Part shown: positions 10,209 through 21,757 of the stretch, piece by piece | Numbering within the stretch: position 1 is the first letter of the stretch | Layout: each line of letters opens with the position of its first letter | Assembly (NCBI GenBank): GCA_948473085.1 | Contig: CAOKWH010000007.1 | Location: 1-64,000, forward strand | Direction of reading: 5' to 3' | DNA length: 64,000 nt | Source of the DNA: an uncultured Clostridia bacterium | Lineage (GTDB): Bacteria > Bacillota > Clostridia > Oscillospirales > Ruminococcaceae | Notes under the pieces: generated by a model | What the model was told of the DNA's origin: nothing | The model's input: the letters and a program-made list of their open reading frames with translations, nothing else | Databases searched by the model: none | Translations under genes and position numbers: made by a program

Positions 10209-10756
10209 ACAGCACAATGGAAAAGGATATAAAGAGGGTCCTGCTCTCCCAGGAGGAGATTCGGGAAAAGGTTGCCGAGGTCGGCGCAAAAATTTCGGCC
10301 GATTATGCCGGGAAAAATTTGCTGCTGGTGGGCATTCTCAAGGGTTCGGTGGTGTTTATGTCCGATTTGATGCGGGCCATCACCCTGCCTGCCAGCATTG
10401 ATTTTATGTCCGTTTCCAGCTATGGAAGCGGTGTGAAAAGCTCCGGCGTGGTTAGAATAGTAAAGGACCTGGAGCAGGCGCTGGAGGGGTACGACCTGTT
10501 GCTGGTGGAGGATATACTGGACAGCGGCCTGACGCTGAGCTACCTGCGGGGGCTGCTGCAAAACCGGCACCCCAACAGCATCCGCATTGTCACGCTGCTC
10601 AACAAATCCGCCCGGCGTACAGCGGATATACAGCCGGACTACTGCTGCTTTGAGGTCCCCGACGAGTTTGTGGTGGGCTATGGCCTGGACTATGCCGAAA
10701 AGTACCGGAATCTGCCCTATGTGGGTATATTGAAGGAGGAGGTCTACCAGGGGTAG
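10205..10756 (+). CDS. hpt: Hypoxanthine phosphoribosyltransferase
   Basis: LLLVEDILDSGLTLSYL PRPP motif; tilS-hpt-ftsH order. Confidence 0.95.
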   Translation: MNSTMEKDIKRVLLSQEEIREKVAEVGAKISADYAGKNLLLVGILKGSVVFMSDLMRAITLPASIDFMSVSSYGSGVKSSGVVRIVKDLEQALEGYDLLLVEDILDSGLTLSYLRGLLQNRHPNSIRIVTLLNKSARRTADIQPDYCCFEVPDEFVVGYGLDYAEKYRNLPYVGILKEEVYQG

Positions 10757-10809
10757 GCTCCCATAGATTAAATATTGTTCCCTGCAAAGGGATGAAGGAG
10801 TGAATTTTA

Positions 10810-12837
10810 TTGGCAGTGAAAAAGCCTTCTACCAAGGGGTTGGGCATCTATCTGGCGCTGCTGCTGGTGTTCATGCTCATGGCCACCACGCTGTTTTCCC
10901 AGTCCGGCGGCGGCACCCATCTCAAGTATTCCACCGTAATCGGTTATTTTGAAAACGAGCAGGTGTCCGATTTTACCCTGAACCTGGGCAGCGGCAACAT
11001 GTCCATGCGGGTGGAAATCAACGGCAAAAAGACCGACCTTACCTACCGGGTACCCAATGTAAACTACTTTTTGGACAGCATTGAGGATGACATCCAGCGC
11101 TATAATGAGAATAACCCCGGCGCCAAGATGACCTATGACCTGGAGCGCGCCGCCGAGCTGCCCTGGCTGGTTACCATGCTGCCCACCCTGCTGCTCATTG
11201 GCTCGATGGGCATCTTCCTCTACTTTATGATGCGCCAAACCCGGGGCGGCGGCAACATGTCCGGCTTCTCCAAGGCCAAAACCCGCACCCCCAGCGACGG
11301 GCGCACCGTCACCTTTGCCGATGTGGCCGGCGCTGATGAGGAAAAAGAGGAACTGGTGGAGATTGTGGAGTTCTTAAAGAACCCCGCCAAGTTCAACAAC
11401 CTGGGGGCGCGCATTCCCAAGGGCGTGCTGCTCATGGGCCCTCCCGGCACCGGCAAAACCCTGCTGGCCCGGGCGGTGGCCGGCGAGGCAGGGGTGCCGT
11501 TCTATTCCATTTCCGGCTCCGACTTTGTGGAGATGTTTGTGGGCGTTGGCGCCTCCCGTGTGCGGGATTTGTTTGCCGAGGCCAAAAAGACAGCCCCCAG
11601 CATTATTTTTATTGATGAAATTGACGCCGTGGGCCGGCACCGGGGCGCCGGTTTGGGCGGCGGCCATGACGAGCGGGAGCAAACCCTGAACCAGCTGCTG
11701 GTGGAGATGGATGGCTTTGGCGCCAATTCCGGCGTTATTATCATTGCCGCCACCAACCGTAAGGATATCCTGGACCCGGCGCTGCTGCGTCCCGGCCGGT
11801 TTGACCGGCAGATTCTGGTGGCCTACCCGGATGTCAAGGGCCGGGAGGAGATTTTGCGGGTACACGCCCGGAACAAGCCATTGGGTCCGGATGTCAACCT
11901 GAACACAGTGGCCAAGACCACTGTGGGCTTTACCGGCGCCGATTTGGAGAATGTGATCAACGAGGCGGCACTGCTGGCGGCCCGGGCCAACAAGCGGGCC
12001 ATTACCATGCGAGAGATTGAAAACGCCACCATCAAGGTGATTGCCGGCCCGGAAAAGAAATCCCGGGTTGTAACCGAGAAGGATAAGCGTCTCACCGCCT
12101 ACCATGAGGCGGGGCATGCTGTCTGCACCTACTACTGCCCTACCCAGGACCCGGTGCATGAGATTTCCATCATCCCCCGGGGCATGGCCGGCGGCTATAC
12201 CATGTCGCTGCCCGAGGATGACAAGGGCTATGTGTCCAAAAAGGCGATGGAGGAGAACATTGTCACCCTGCTGGGCGGGCGGATGGCCGAATATATTGTG
12301 CTGGATGATATTTCCACCGGCGCTTCCAACGACCTGGAGCGGGCCACCAAAATTGCCCGTTCCATGGTTACCAGATACGGCTTCAGCGAAAAGCTGGGCC
12401 CCATTGTCTATGGCCAGGACCAGGGCGAGGTGTTCCTGGGCATGGATATCAACCGCACCCCCAACTACTCCGAAACCGTGGCCACCCAGATTGACGAGGA
12501 GATCCGCCGGATTGTGGAGGAGGCCTACCAGAAGGCCAAAACCATCCTGGAAACCCACCGGGACCAGCTGGAAACGGTGGCCCGCTACCTGATGGAGAAC
12601 GAAAAGGTGGGCGAGTTTGGCTTCAAGGCCCTGATGGAGGGCAGGGAGGTCAACCCTGAGGAGGACAGCCACGGCATCTTCTCCAAGGCGGTGCGGGATT
12701 CCGAGCAGGCTTCCCAGGCCCCGGCGTCTGAAGAAACTCGGGCCGAGGCGTCTGAGGAGCCCGGCGGGGAAGCCGCCGGGGAGCCAACCCTGAATGACGG
12801 CCTGATTGAAAACACCGAGCAGCCGCCGCAGGAGTGA
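10810..12837 (+). CDS. ftsH: ATP-dependent zinc metalloprotease FtsH
   Basis: [28 protein letters not shown]. Confidence 0.97.
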   Translation: MAVKKPSTKGLGIYLALLLVFMLMATTLFSQSGGGTHLKYSTVIGYFENEQVSDFTLNLGSGNMSMRVEINGKKTDLTYRVPNVNYFLDSIEDDIQRYNENNPGAKMTYDLERAAELPWLVTMLPTLLLIGSMGIFLYFMMRQTRGGGNMSGFSKAKTRTPSDGRTVTFADVAGADEEKEELVEIVEFLKNPAKFNNLGARIPKGVLLMGPPGTGKTLLARAVAGEAGVPFYSISGSDFVEMFVGVGASRVRDLFAEAKKTAPSIIFIDEIDAVGRHRGAGLGGGHDEREQTLNQLLVEMDGFGANSGVIIIAATNRKDILDPALLRPGRFDRQILVAYPDVKGREEILRVHARNKPLGPDVNLNTVAKTTVGFTGADLENVINEAALLAARANKRAITMREIENATIKVIAGPEKKSRVVTEKDKRLTAYHEAGHAVCTYYCPTQDPVHEISIIPRGMAGGYTMSLPEDDKGYVSKKAMEENIVTLLGGRMAEYIVLDDISTGASNDLERATKIARSMVTRYGFSEKLGPIVYGQDQGEVFLGMDINRTPNYSETVATQIDEEIRRIVEEAYQKAKTILETHRDQLETVARYLMENEKVGEFGFKALMEGREVNPEEDSHGIFSKAVRDSEQASQAPASEETRAEASEEPGGEAAGEPTLNDGLIENTEQPPQE

Positions 12838-12982
12838 TAGAAAAAAAGCACCTTTATGGGGCTTGCAGCCGTTTTAAAACGGCCCGCAGGCCTCATTTTA
12901 ATGCCGGCCCGGCAGCCCGGGCATTTGACAAAGGGGCCGGTTCCTGTTTTAATAGAGGCAATAAACAGCAAGGAGCGAGAGC

Positions 12983-14971
12983 ATGGCGGATACAAGAAAA
13001 GAATACGGCAACGACAGCATCTCCGCCCTGAAGGGTGCCGACCGGGTGCGCAAGCGCCCCGGGGTTATCTTTGGGTCGGACGGGCTGGAGGGCTGCGAGC
13101 ATTCCATCTTTGAAATTCTCTCCAACGCCATTGACGAGGCGCGGGAGGGCTATGGCAAGCAAATTACAGTCACCCGCTTCCAGGACTATTCGGTGCAGGT
13201 GGAGGATCAGGGCCGCGGCCTGCCGGTGGACTACAACCCCAAGGAGCAGCGCTACAACTGGGAGCTGCTGTTCTGCGAGATGTATGCCGGCGGCAAGTAC
13301 AACACCAACGCGGCCGAAAGCTATGAGTTTTCGCTGGGCCTCAACGGCCTGGGCCTGTGCTCCACCCAATATGCCTCGGAGTATATGGACGCCTATATCT
13401 GCCGGGATGGCTTTGAATATACGCTGCACTTTGAGCGGGGCGAGCCGGTGGGGGAGATGCAAAAGCAGCCCACCAAGCGTAAAGACACCGGTTCGGTGTT
13501 CCGCTGGAAGCCCGACCTGGAGGTGTTCACCGATATTGCGGTGCCGCTGGACTATTACCAGGATATTATGAAGCGCCAGGCGGTGGTAAACCCCGGTGTC
13601 CTGTTCCTTCTGCGGGATGAGCAGGAGGACGGCAGCTTTACCGAGGAGCAGTTTTATTACCAAAACGGCATTGAGGACTATGCCAGGGAGCTGCTGGGCG
13701 GGGAGGAGCCCCTTACCCCGGTGCAGTACTGGGAGATGGAGCGCACCGGCCGGGACCGGGAGGACAAGCCGGAATACCGGGTTAAGCTGGCGGTGGCCCT
13801 CTGCTTTTCCAACCGGGTGAATATCACCGAATATTATCACAATTCCAGCTTTTTGGAGCATGGCGGCAGCCCGGAGCGGGCGGTGAAGGCCGCCACTGTG
13901 TACCAGATAGACAGCTACCTGAAGCAGAACGGCAAGTATCTGAAAAACGAGAGCAAAATTACCTACCAGGATGTGGAGGACTGCCTGGTGCTGGTATCCT
14001 CCTCCTTCTCCACCCAGACCTCCTACGAAAACCAGACCAAAAAGGCTATTACCAACAAGTTTATCTACGATGCCATGAACGAGTTTCTCCGGCACCGGCT
14101 GGAGGTCTATTTCATCGAAAACCCCGAGGATGCCGCCCGCATCTGCGAGCAGGTTCTGATTAACAAGCGCAGCCGGGAAAACGCCGAAAAAACCCGGCTG
14201 AACCTGAAAAAGAAGCTCTCCGGCAGCATTGATTTGGCCAACCGGGTGCAAAAGTTTGTGGACTGCCGCAGCCGGGATGTAAACGAGCGGGAAATTTACA
14301 TTGTGGAGGGGGATTCGGCCCTGGGCGCCTGCAAGCTCAGCCGGGACGCCCAGTTCCAGGCCATTATCCCGGTACGGGGCAAGATTCTCAACTGCCTCAA
14401 GGCCGAATACGGCAAAATTTTTAAAAACGATATTATCACCGACATTATCAAGGTGCTGGGCTGCGGCGTAGAGGTGCAGAGCAAGGCCAGCAAGGAGCTT
14501 TCCACCTTCGATTTGGACAATCTCAAGTGGAATAAAATTATCATCTGCACCGATGCGGATGTGGACGGCTTTCAGATCCGCACCCTGATTTTAACCATGC
14601 TGTACCGGCTGGTGCCCACCCTGATTGAGCGGGGCTATGTCTATATTGCCGAAAGCCCGCTGTACGAGATTACCTGTAGGGACAAGACCTACTTTGCCTA
14701 TACCGAGCAGGAAAAGGCCAAGGCGCTGGAGGAGATTGGCAGCGCCAAGTACACCATCCAGCGGTCCAAGGGGTTGGGCGAAAACGAGCCGGATATGATG
14801 TGGCTGACCACCATGAACCCCGAAACCCGCCGGCTGATACGGGTAAGCCCGGTGGAGGCGGCTGCCACATCCGAGATGTTCGAGCTGCTGCTGGGGGATA
14901 ACCTCAGCGGGCGCAAGGAGTTTATCTCCACCAACGGGCACCTGTACCTGGACGATCTGGACCTTTCGTAA
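12983..14971 (+). CDS. Type II topoisomerase subunit B (GyrB/ParE family)
   Basis: GHKL ATPase and TOPRIM EGDSALGACKLSRDAQFQAIIPVRGKILN. Confidence 0.9.
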   Translation: MADTRKEYGNDSISALKGADRVRKRPGVIFGSDGLEGCEHSIFEILSNAIDEAREGYGKQITVTRFQDYSVQVEDQGRGLPVDYNPKEQRYNWELLFCEMYAGGKYNTNAAESYEFSLGLNGLGLCSTQYASEYMDAYICRDGFEYTLHFERGEPVGEMQKQPTKRKDTGSVFRWKPDLEVFTDIAVPLDYYQDIMKRQAVVNPGVLFLLRDEQEDGSFTEEQFYYQNGIEDYARELLGGEEPLTPVQYWEMERTGRDREDKPEYRVKLAVALCFSNRVNITEYYHNSSFLEHGGSPERAVKAATVYQIDSYLKQNGKYLKNESKITYQDVEDCLVLVSSSFSTQTSYENQTKKAITNKFIYDAMNEFLRHRLEVYFIENPEDAARICEQVLINKRSRENAEKTRLNLKKKLSGSIDLANRVQKFVDCRSRDVNEREIYIVEGDSALGACKLSRDAQFQAIIPVRGKILNCLKAEYGKIFKNDIITDIIKVLGCGVEVQSKASKELSTFDLDNLKWNKIIICTDADVDGFQIRTLILTMLYRLVPTLIERGYVYIAESPLYEITCRDKTYFAYTEQEKAKALEEIGSAKYTIQRSKGLGENEPDMMWLTTMNPETRRLIRVSPVEAAATSEMFELLLGDNLSGRKEFISTNGHLYLDDLDLS

Positions 14972-15025
14972 GCATCCACCCCAGGCCTATTCCGGCCTGC
15001 ATCAATTTGAGAGGGAAACTGAACC

Positions 15026-17266
15026 ATGCCACCCAGAAAAAAAGCCGGTTCCCAGCCCAAAAGAGGCCCGGGGAACCCCAATGCTGTAATAGAAAACGCC
15101 GGCGTAATGGTGGAGCAGCCCATCACCGAAGCGCTGGAGAAAAACTACATGCCCTATGCCATGAGCGTGATCCTTTCCCGGGCCATCCCGGAGATCGACG
15201 GCTTTAAGCCCTCCCACCGCAAGCTGCTGTTTACCATGTATAAGATGGGGCTGCTCACCTCCGGGCGCACCAAATCGGCCAATGTGGTGGGCCAGACCAT
15301 GCGGCTCAACCCCCACGGCGACGCCGCCATCTACGAAACGATGGTGCGCCTCTCCCGGGGGTACGAGGCGCTGTTGCACCCGTATGTGGATTCCAAGGGC
15401 AACTTTGGCAAGAGCTATTCCCGGGATATGGCCTACGCCGCCAGCCGTTACACCGAGGTGAAGCTGGAAAAAATCTGCCAGGAGCTGTTTGCCGATATTG
15501 ACAAGGATACGGTGGACTTTGTAGACAACTACGACGCTACCATGAAGGAGCCCCGCCTGCTGCCGGTGACCTACCCCAGCGTGCTGGTAAACGCCAATGT
15601 GGGCATCGCCGTGGGCATGGCCAGCTCCATCTGCCCCTTTAACCTGGCGGAGGTGTGCGAAACCACCATTGCCCTGATGAGCGACCCCGGCCACGATGTG
15701 TCCAGCACCCTGACAGCGCCGGATTTTCCCGGCGGCGGCTTTATCCTCTACAACAAGGCGGAGCTGGAGAAAATCTATGCCACCGGCCGGGGCAGCGTAA
15801 CGGTGCGCAGCCGCTACACCTACGACAAGGCAGGCAACTGCATTGATATCACCGAAATCCCGCCCACCACCACCATCGAGGCCATCATGGACAAGGTGAT
15901 TGACCTGATTAAGGCGGGCAAGGTGCGGGAAATTGCCGATATGCGGGATGAAACCGACCTCTCCGGCCTGAAAATAACCATCGACCTCAAGCGCGGGGTG
16001 GACCCGGACAAGCTGATGCAGAAGCTGTTTAAATCCACCCCGCTGGAGGATAACTACTCCTGCAACTTCAATGTGCTGGTGGGGGGCATGCCCCGGGTGA
16101 TGGGGGTTGCCCAGATTTTAAACGAGTGGATTGCCTTCCGGGAGGAATCGGTGAAGCGGCGCATCTCCTTTGACCTTGCCAAGAAGCGGGAGAAGCTGCA
16201 CCTGCTCCGGGGCCTGGAAAAGATTTTGCTGGATATTGACAAGGCCATCCGCATTGTGCGGGAAACCGAGGAGGAGCGGGAGGTTGTGCCCAACCTGATG
16301 ATTGGCTTTGGCATTGACGAGGTGCAGGCCGAGTATGTGGCCGAAATCCGCCTGCGCCAGCTCAACCGGGAGTACATCCTCCGGCGCACCGAGGAGATTG
16401 GCCAGCTGGAACAGGAGATTGCCGAGATGGAGGGTATCCTCTCCAGCAGCCGGAAAATCCGCTCGGTTATCACCCGGGAGCTGCGCCAGGTGAGCAAAAA
16501 GTACGGCGCCCCCCGCAAGAGCATCCTCTTGTTCCCCGGTGATGAGCCCCAGGCCGACCTGGAGGAGGAAGTGCCCGATTACCCGGTGAACCTGTTCTTC
16601 ACCCGGGAGGGCTATTTTAAGAAGATTACCAACCAGTCGCTGCGTATGAGCAGCGAGCAGAAGTTTAAGGAAGGGGACAGCATTGCCCAAACCGTAGCGG
16701 CCACCAACCGCAGCGAGCTGCTGTTCTTTACCAACAAGCAGCAGGTGTATAAAACCACCGCCGCCGACTTTGAGGATACCAAGGCCAGCGTGATGGGAGA
16801 GTATATCCCCGCCAAGCTGGGCATGGACAGCGACGAGATGCCGGTGTATATGGCAGTAACCACCAACTACCAGGGCTTTATGCTCTTTGCGTTTGAAAAC
16901 GGCAAGGTGGCCAAGGTGCCGCTCTCCTGCTACGAAACCAAAACCCGGCGGCGCAAGCTCACCGGGGCGTATAGCGGGGCCTGCCCGCTGGCCGGGGTGC
17001 TGCTGATTCTCGAGGATACCCAGCTGCTGCTCACCTCCGGCGATACCCGCATGCTGTTGGTCCACTCCGGGCTGATAGCCCCCAAGGTGACAAAAAATTC
17101 CCAGGGGGTACAGGTGATGGCCCTGAAGAAAAAGCACACTCTCACCGGCATCCGGGCCTATACCGGGGGCTTTGCCGACGCCAAACGGTATCAAACCAAC
17201 ACCCTGCCCGGCGCCGGCGCCCTGCCCAAGGCGGGCGACCTGGCCGAGCAGCTCACACTGGGTTAG
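15026..17266 (+). CDS. Type II topoisomerase subunit A (GyrA/ParC family)
   Basis: YAMSVILSRAIPEIDGFKPSHRKLLFTMY; C-terminal repeats. Confidence 0.9.
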   Translation: MPPRKKAGSQPKRGPGNPNAVIENAGVMVEQPITEALEKNYMPYAMSVILSRAIPEIDGFKPSHRKLLFTMYKMGLLTSGRTKSANVVGQTMRLNPHGDAAIYETMVRLSRGYEALLHPYVDSKGNFGKSYSRDMAYAASRYTEVKLEKICQELFADIDKDTVDFVDNYDATMKEPRLLPVTYPSVLVNANVGIAVGMASSICPFNLAEVCETTIALMSDPGHDVSSTLTAPDFPGGGFILYNKAELEKIYATGRGSVTVRSRYTYDKAGNCIDITEIPPTTTIEAIMDKVIDLIKAGKVREIADMRDETDLSGLKITIDLKRGVDPDKLMQKLFKSTPLEDNYSCNFNVLVGGMPRVMGVAQILNEWIAFREESVKRRISFDLAKKREKLHLLRGLEKILLDIDKAIRIVRETEEEREVVPNLMIGFGIDEVQAEYVAEIRLRQLNREYILRRTEEIGQLEQEIAEMEGILSSSRKIRSVITRELRQVSKKYGAPRKSILLFPGDEPQADLEEEVPDYPVNLFFTREGYFKKITNQSLRMSSEQKFKEGDSIAQTVAATNRSELLFFTNKQQVYKTTAADFEDTKASVMGEYIPAKLGMDSDEMPVYMAVTTNYQGFMLFAFENGKVAKVPLSCYETKTRRRKLTGAYSGACPLAGVLLILEDTQLLLTSGDTRMLLVHSGLIAPKVTKNSQGVQVMALKKKHTLTGIRAYTGGFADAKRYQTNTLPGAGALPKAGDLAEQLTLG

Positions 17267-17279
17267 GGAGGGCGGCCGG

Positions 17280-17702
17280 ATGGTGGAAATCCATGCTGTA
17301 ACCCAGGCGGACCAGGCGTTTTGGCAGGGGCTGGACCGGGCGCTGCCCCCGGCGGAGTTAAAGCGGAAAATCCGGGACAGCCAGGGCTATGTACTCACGG
17401 CGGACACCCAGCCGGTGGGGCTGCTGCGCTATAACCTGTTTTGGGATGAGCTGCCCTTTTGTACCCTTTTGATGGTAGAGGAGGGGCAGCGGGGCCGGGG
17501 CTACGGCAGGCAGCTGCTGCTCTACTGGGAGGGGGAGATGCGCCGGCAGGGGCATACGGCCCTGCTCACCTCCACCCGGGCTGACGAGGAGGCCCAGCAC
17601 TTCTACCGGAAGCTGGGCTACCGGGACGCCGGCTGCCTGCTGCTGGACCTGCCAGGCTGGGAACAGCCCACCGAGCTGTTTTTTATCAAGCCTTTGGCAT
17701 AA
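17280..17702 (+). CDS. GNAT family N-acetyltransferase
   Basis: EEGQRGRGYGRQLL acetyl-CoA motif. Confidence 0.85.
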   Translation: MVEIHAVTQADQAFWQGLDRALPPAELKRKIRDSQGYVLTADTQPVGLLRYNLFWDELPFCTLLMVEEGQRGRGYGRQLLLYWEGEMRRQGHTALLTSTRADEEAQHFYRKLGYRDAGCLLLDLPGWEQPTELFFIKPLA

Positions 17703-18017
17703 AAAAAGAAGGCTGCGGATATAGCTCCGCAGCCTTTGCCGAACCAGCGGCGGCAAGCCGTTTCGCTGTTCGGGTGTTAGTAGTATTTCCGGCTTTTGGG
17801 GCAATATACACAACTTGTTTTTTGGCATGGCTTTGGCCAGGTACTGATTTGGGCCTCTATTGGCGGCAGTAATGCCCCGGCTGCCCCGCTGACGGCTTTT
17901 CTCGAAAAAGCGGCTGTGTATACGGGCTTTTCCGGCTGGCAGCGGGCAGAAAAAACTTGCCAAACCGGCGGGGATGTGGTACAATAACAAAAGTTGATTT
18001 TATCGGAGGAAGCAATC

Positions 18018-18266
18018 ATGGGTATTTTTGAAATAATCGGCGGCGTTTTGCTCATCTTTTTTGGCCTGGCCGTTATTGTATCGGTCACTCTGCAGGAGCA
18101 CAAGACCAATCTGGGCGGCGCTCTGGGCGGCTCGATGAACGAGGGCAGCTATGACCGGGGCCGCACCAAGACAATGGATGCGCAGCTGGGTATGATTTCC
18201 AAGTATTCGGGGATAGCCCTGTGCGTGGTTGCGCTGGCTGTACTGGCTGCCAACATTTATCTGTAA
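18018..18266 (+). CDS. secG: Preprotein translocase subunit SecG
   Basis: Two-TM small protein directly upstream of rnr; VSVTLQEHKTNLGGALGG. Confidence 0.85.
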   Translation: MGIFEIIGGVLLIFFGLAVIVSVTLQEHKTNLGGALGGSMNEGSYDRGRTKTMDAQLGMISKYSGIALCVVALAVLAANIYL

Positions 18267-18449
18267 ATTCAATCGTTTCAGAACAAGTGGTTGCTATCCT
18301 GTATGCTCGGGGTAGCAATTTCTTTATATTTGCCTCTTTTTTTGCTATAATAGGAAAAAGAAGCAGCTGTTTTGGCAGCGCCGCCAAACGAAAAATAGAA
18401 CGCCTGCGGCCATGGGCCGGCAGGACTGCAAGAGTAGAATAGGAGAACT

Positions 18450-20555
18450 ATGGCAAATTTAAAACCAAAAATCAAGTCGGCCCTGCAAAGGGCGGGAAAC
18501 GCGGTTTCCAGCCGGGAGCTGGCCAAGGCCATGCGCCTGCGCAAGGAGGACCGCCCGGAGTTTGACCGGGTAATCGGTTCGATGCTGGAAAAGGGGGAGC
18601 TGCGCCAGAAAAACGGCCGGCTGGCCCTGGCCCAGAAAAAACAGCCGCTGCACAAGGCGGAGATTGTCAAGGTCAACCCCACCTTTGGCTTTGCCCGGAT
18701 TGAAGGGGCGGAGGAGGATGTGTTCATCCCCGGCCGCCGGATGCAGGGGGCCATGCCCGGGGATGTGGTGCTCATCAGCCTGCACAAGGACCGCAGCGGC
18801 CGCACCGAGGGCCTGGTGGAAAAAATTGTGGAGGAGAGCAGCTACACCTTCACCGGCGTTGTCCAGCGCAACGATGGCTTTTTGGACATCCTGCCCGACC
18901 GGGGCGCCCGGTTCCCCATTGGGATCCTGAAAGGGGAGGGGCTCAAAGCCAAGGAGGGCCACAAGGTCCAGGCCGAGCTGGTGCGCGGCGGGGACAGCCA
19001 CTTTGACCACAAGGCCGTTATCTTAAAGGACTTTGGCGAGGCGGAGCTGGCCAAAAACTGCACCGCCGCCATCATTGCCGCCGCCGGGGTGCCCACCGAA
19101 TTTTCGGAGGAGTGCAGGCGGCAGGCCGCCGAGCTGGACCGGGCGGGCATCCACGGGAAGGAGAAGGCCCAGCGGCTGGATTTGCGGGGGGAGGTCATCT
19201 TCACCATCGATTCGGCCGATACCAAGGATATTGACGACGCCATTTCGCTGCGTCGCACCGAAACAGGGTATGAACTGGGGGTACACATTGCCGATGTGAG
19301 CTACTATGTCACCGATCGCAGCCCCATCGATCAGGACGCCTACAGCCGGGGCACCTCGGTGTACTATGCCAACGCGGTGATCCCCATGCTGCCCAAGGAG
19401 CTTTCCAACGGCATCTGTTCGCTGAACGAAGGGGAGGAGCGCCTGGCCTTTTCGGCCATCCTACAGCTGGACGGGCAGGGCAGGATGGCCTCCTACCGGT
19501 TTGAAAAGACGCTGATCCGTTCCGCCCTCAAGGGGGTGTATGCGGAGATTAACGCCCTGTTTGAGGGCAGCGCCAGCCCGGCTGTGCAGGAAAAATACCG
19601 GCAGGTGCTGCCCAGCCTGACACTGATGCGGGAGCTGTTTGAAAAGCTGGCCCAGAACCGGGCGGCCAAGGGCGGGCTGGATTTGGTTTCCACCGAATCG
19701 AAGATTATTGTGGACGCCGCCGGCCGGGCGGTGGATATCCAGCCCCGGAAAAGCGGCGTCAGTGAAAATATGATAGAGGAATTTATGCTGCTGGCCAACG
19801 AGGCCGCCGCCTGCTTTGGGTTGGAGCGGGAACTGCCGTTCCTGTTCCGGGTGCATGACAAGCCCGGCGCCGAAAAGATAGAGGCGCTGCGGGAGAGCCT
19901 GGCCGAAATTGGCTTTAATGTCAGCGAGCTGGAACGGGGGGTAACCCCCATGGCCCTCTACCATATCCTGCACAAAGCCCGGGGCGGCCGGTATGACCTG
20001 ATTGTCAACAACAGCATTCTGCGGGCGATGGCCAAGGCCCGGTATTCCGAGGCGAACATCGGCCACTTTGGCCTGGTGCTGGAGCGTTACTCCCACTTTA
20101 CCTCCCCCATCCGCCGCTACCCCGACCTGCTCATCCACCGCATCATGTCCGCCAGCCTGACCGGCATGAAGCGGGAGAATATCGAAAAGCGCTACCGGAA
20201 CTTTGTGGCCGAAGCCGCCGATAAAAACAGTATGCAGGAGGTGCGGGCCATGACGGTGGAGCGGGACTGCGAGGACTGCTACAAGGCCGAGTATATGAAG
20301 CCCTTTGTGGGGCAGGAGTTTGACGGCGTTATCTCCTCCATCGCCCCCCACGGCATCTATGTGGAGCTGCCCAACACAGTGGAAGGGCTGATTCGCTTGG
20401 AGGATCTGCCCGAGGGGGACTACGACCGGCAGAGCCGGGTTATGCTGAAAAATTCCGCCACCGGGCGCACCTATACCGTGGGGGACCCCATCCGGGTGCG
20501 GCTGGCAGCGGCCCATGTATCCGCCGGCAACATCGACTTCCAGCCGGTTTTATAA
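18450..20555 (+). CDS. rnr: Ribonuclease R
   Basis: DSADTKDIDDAISL RNB motif, CSD and S1 domains. Confidence 0.96.
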   Translation: MANLKPKIKSALQRAGNAVSSRELAKAMRLRKEDRPEFDRVIGSMLEKGELRQKNGRLALAQKKQPLHKAEIVKVNPTFGFARIEGAEEDVFIPGRRMQGAMPGDVVLISLHKDRSGRTEGLVEKIVEESSYTFTGVVQRNDGFLDILPDRGARFPIGILKGEGLKAKEGHKVQAELVRGGDSHFDHKAVILKDFGEAELAKNCTAAIIAAAGVPTEFSEECRRQAAELDRAGIHGKEKAQRLDLRGEVIFTIDSADTKDIDDAISLRRTETGYELGVHIADVSYYVTDRSPIDQDAYSRGTSVYYANAVIPMLPKELSNGICSLNEGEERLAFSAILQLDGQGRMASYRFEKTLIRSALKGVYAEINALFEGSASPAVQEKYRQVLPSLTLMRELFEKLAQNRAAKGGLDLVSTESKIIVDAAGRAVDIQPRKSGVSENMIEEFMLLANEAAACFGLERELPFLFRVHDKPGAEKIEALRESLAEIGFNVSELERGVTPMALYHILHKARGGRYDLIVNNSILRAMAKARYSEANIGHFGLVLERYSHFTSPIRRYPDLLIHRIMSASLTGMKRENIEKRYRNFVAEAADKNSMQEVRAMTVERDCEDCYKAEYMKPFVGQEFDGVISSIAPHGIYVELPNTVEGLIRLEDLPEGDYDRQSRVMLKNSATGRTYTVGDPIRVRLAAAHVSAGNIDFQPVL

Positions 20556-20573
20556 AAAGGAGGCAACGATAGA

Positions 20574-20933
20574 ATGTCTGCACTGTTTATCTGGTACCCC
20601 AAGTGTTCCACCTGCCAAAAGGCAAACAAGTGGCTGGAAGAACACGGCATCCCCTGCGAGAAGCGCCATATTGTGGAGCAAAACCCCACCGCCGCCGAAC
20701 TGCGGGAGTGGGTGGAAAAGAGCGGCAAGCCCTCCAAGAGCTTTTTTAACACCAGCGGCAACCTGTATAAGGAACTGGGCCTGAAGGATAAACTGCCGGG
20801 GATGGGGGAGGAGGAGCGGTTTGAGCTGCTGGCTACCAACGGCATGCTGGTCAAGCGCCCTATCTTCATCAGCGGCGGCACCGTTTTGGCGGGCTTTAAG
20901 CCTGCCGAATGGGAAGCAGCGCTGATTCGATAG
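20574..20933 (+). CDS. ArsC/Spx family protein
   Basis: IWYPKCSTCQKANKWLEEHGI. Confidence 0.85.
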   Translation: MSALFIWYPKCSTCQKANKWLEEHGIPCEKRHIVEQNPTAAELREWVEKSGKPSKSFFNTSGNLYKELGLKDKLPGMGEEERFELLATNGMLVKRPIFISGGTVLAGFKPAEWEAALIR

Positions 20934-20959
20934 ATTTTTTAAAGGAGAGGAAGCATAGG

Positions 20960-21661
20960 ATGAAAAGAATTGGACTTATTGGCGGCCTAAGCTGGCAGTC
21001 CACTGTGGACTACTACCGCATTATCAATGAGGAATCGGCCAGGCGCCTGGGCGGGCTGAACAATGTGGAGAGCATTGCCTATTCGGTCAACCTCAACGAG
21101 ATGCTGGAGCACATGGGCCGGGGCGAGGTGGATATTTTGGAGGAGAAGTTTGCCGCCGTGGGCAAAAAGCTGGAGCAGGCCGGGGCGGACCTGATTGTGC
21201 TGTGCACCAACACCATGCACGCCGCCAGCGCCCGGCTGGAGCGGGAGATTAACATCCCGTTTATCCACATTGCTGACGCCACTGCTGATGAAATCAAGCG
21301 GCTGGGCCTACATAAGGTGGGGCTGATGGGCACCCCCTTCACCATGGGGCAGGATTTTTACAAGGGCCGCCTGACCGAGAAGCACGGCATTGAGGTGATT
21401 GTCCCCCAGGAGGGCGAATGGGAGGAGATCTACCGGGTTATCCAGGAGGAACTCACCTTTGGCATTCTCAAGGAGGAATCCCGGAGGTATTTCCTCTCGG
21501 TGATGGAGGAGCTGCGCGCCCGGGGGGCCGAGGGGGTTATTTTGGGCTGCACCGAAATCCCCATGCTCATCAAGCAGAGCGATACCGACCTGCCGGTGCT
21601 GGATACCACCGCCCTGCACGCCATGGCGGCCGTGCGCCTGGCCGAGGAATTGGAGCGATAA
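20960..21661 (+). CDS. Aspartate/glutamate racemase family protein
   Basis: GLIGGLSWQSTVDYY; LCTNTMH; ILGCTEIPMLI. Confidence 0.93.
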   Translation: MKRIGLIGGLSWQSTVDYYRIINEESARRLGGLNNVESIAYSVNLNEMLEHMGRGEVDILEEKFAAVGKKLEQAGADLIVLCTNTMHAASARLEREINIPFIHIADATADEIKRLGLHKVGLMGTPFTMGQDFYKGRLTEKHGIEVIVPQEGEWEEIYRVIQEELTFGILKEESRRYFLSVMEELRARGAEGVILGCTEIPMLIKQSDTDLPVLDTTALHAMAAVRLAEELER

Positions 21662-21757
21662 AGGAGAGGGGCCGGCGGCAGTCGGCCTCTTTTTGGGTTT
21701 TCTGAGCAAAAGGGGGCTGGCGCCGGGCGGCTGCCGGATAGCGGGGAGGAGAGCAAG

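Noticed and set aside
12893-14251. 452-aa minus-strand ORF
   Set aside because: Shadow of the GyrB/ParE-family gene.
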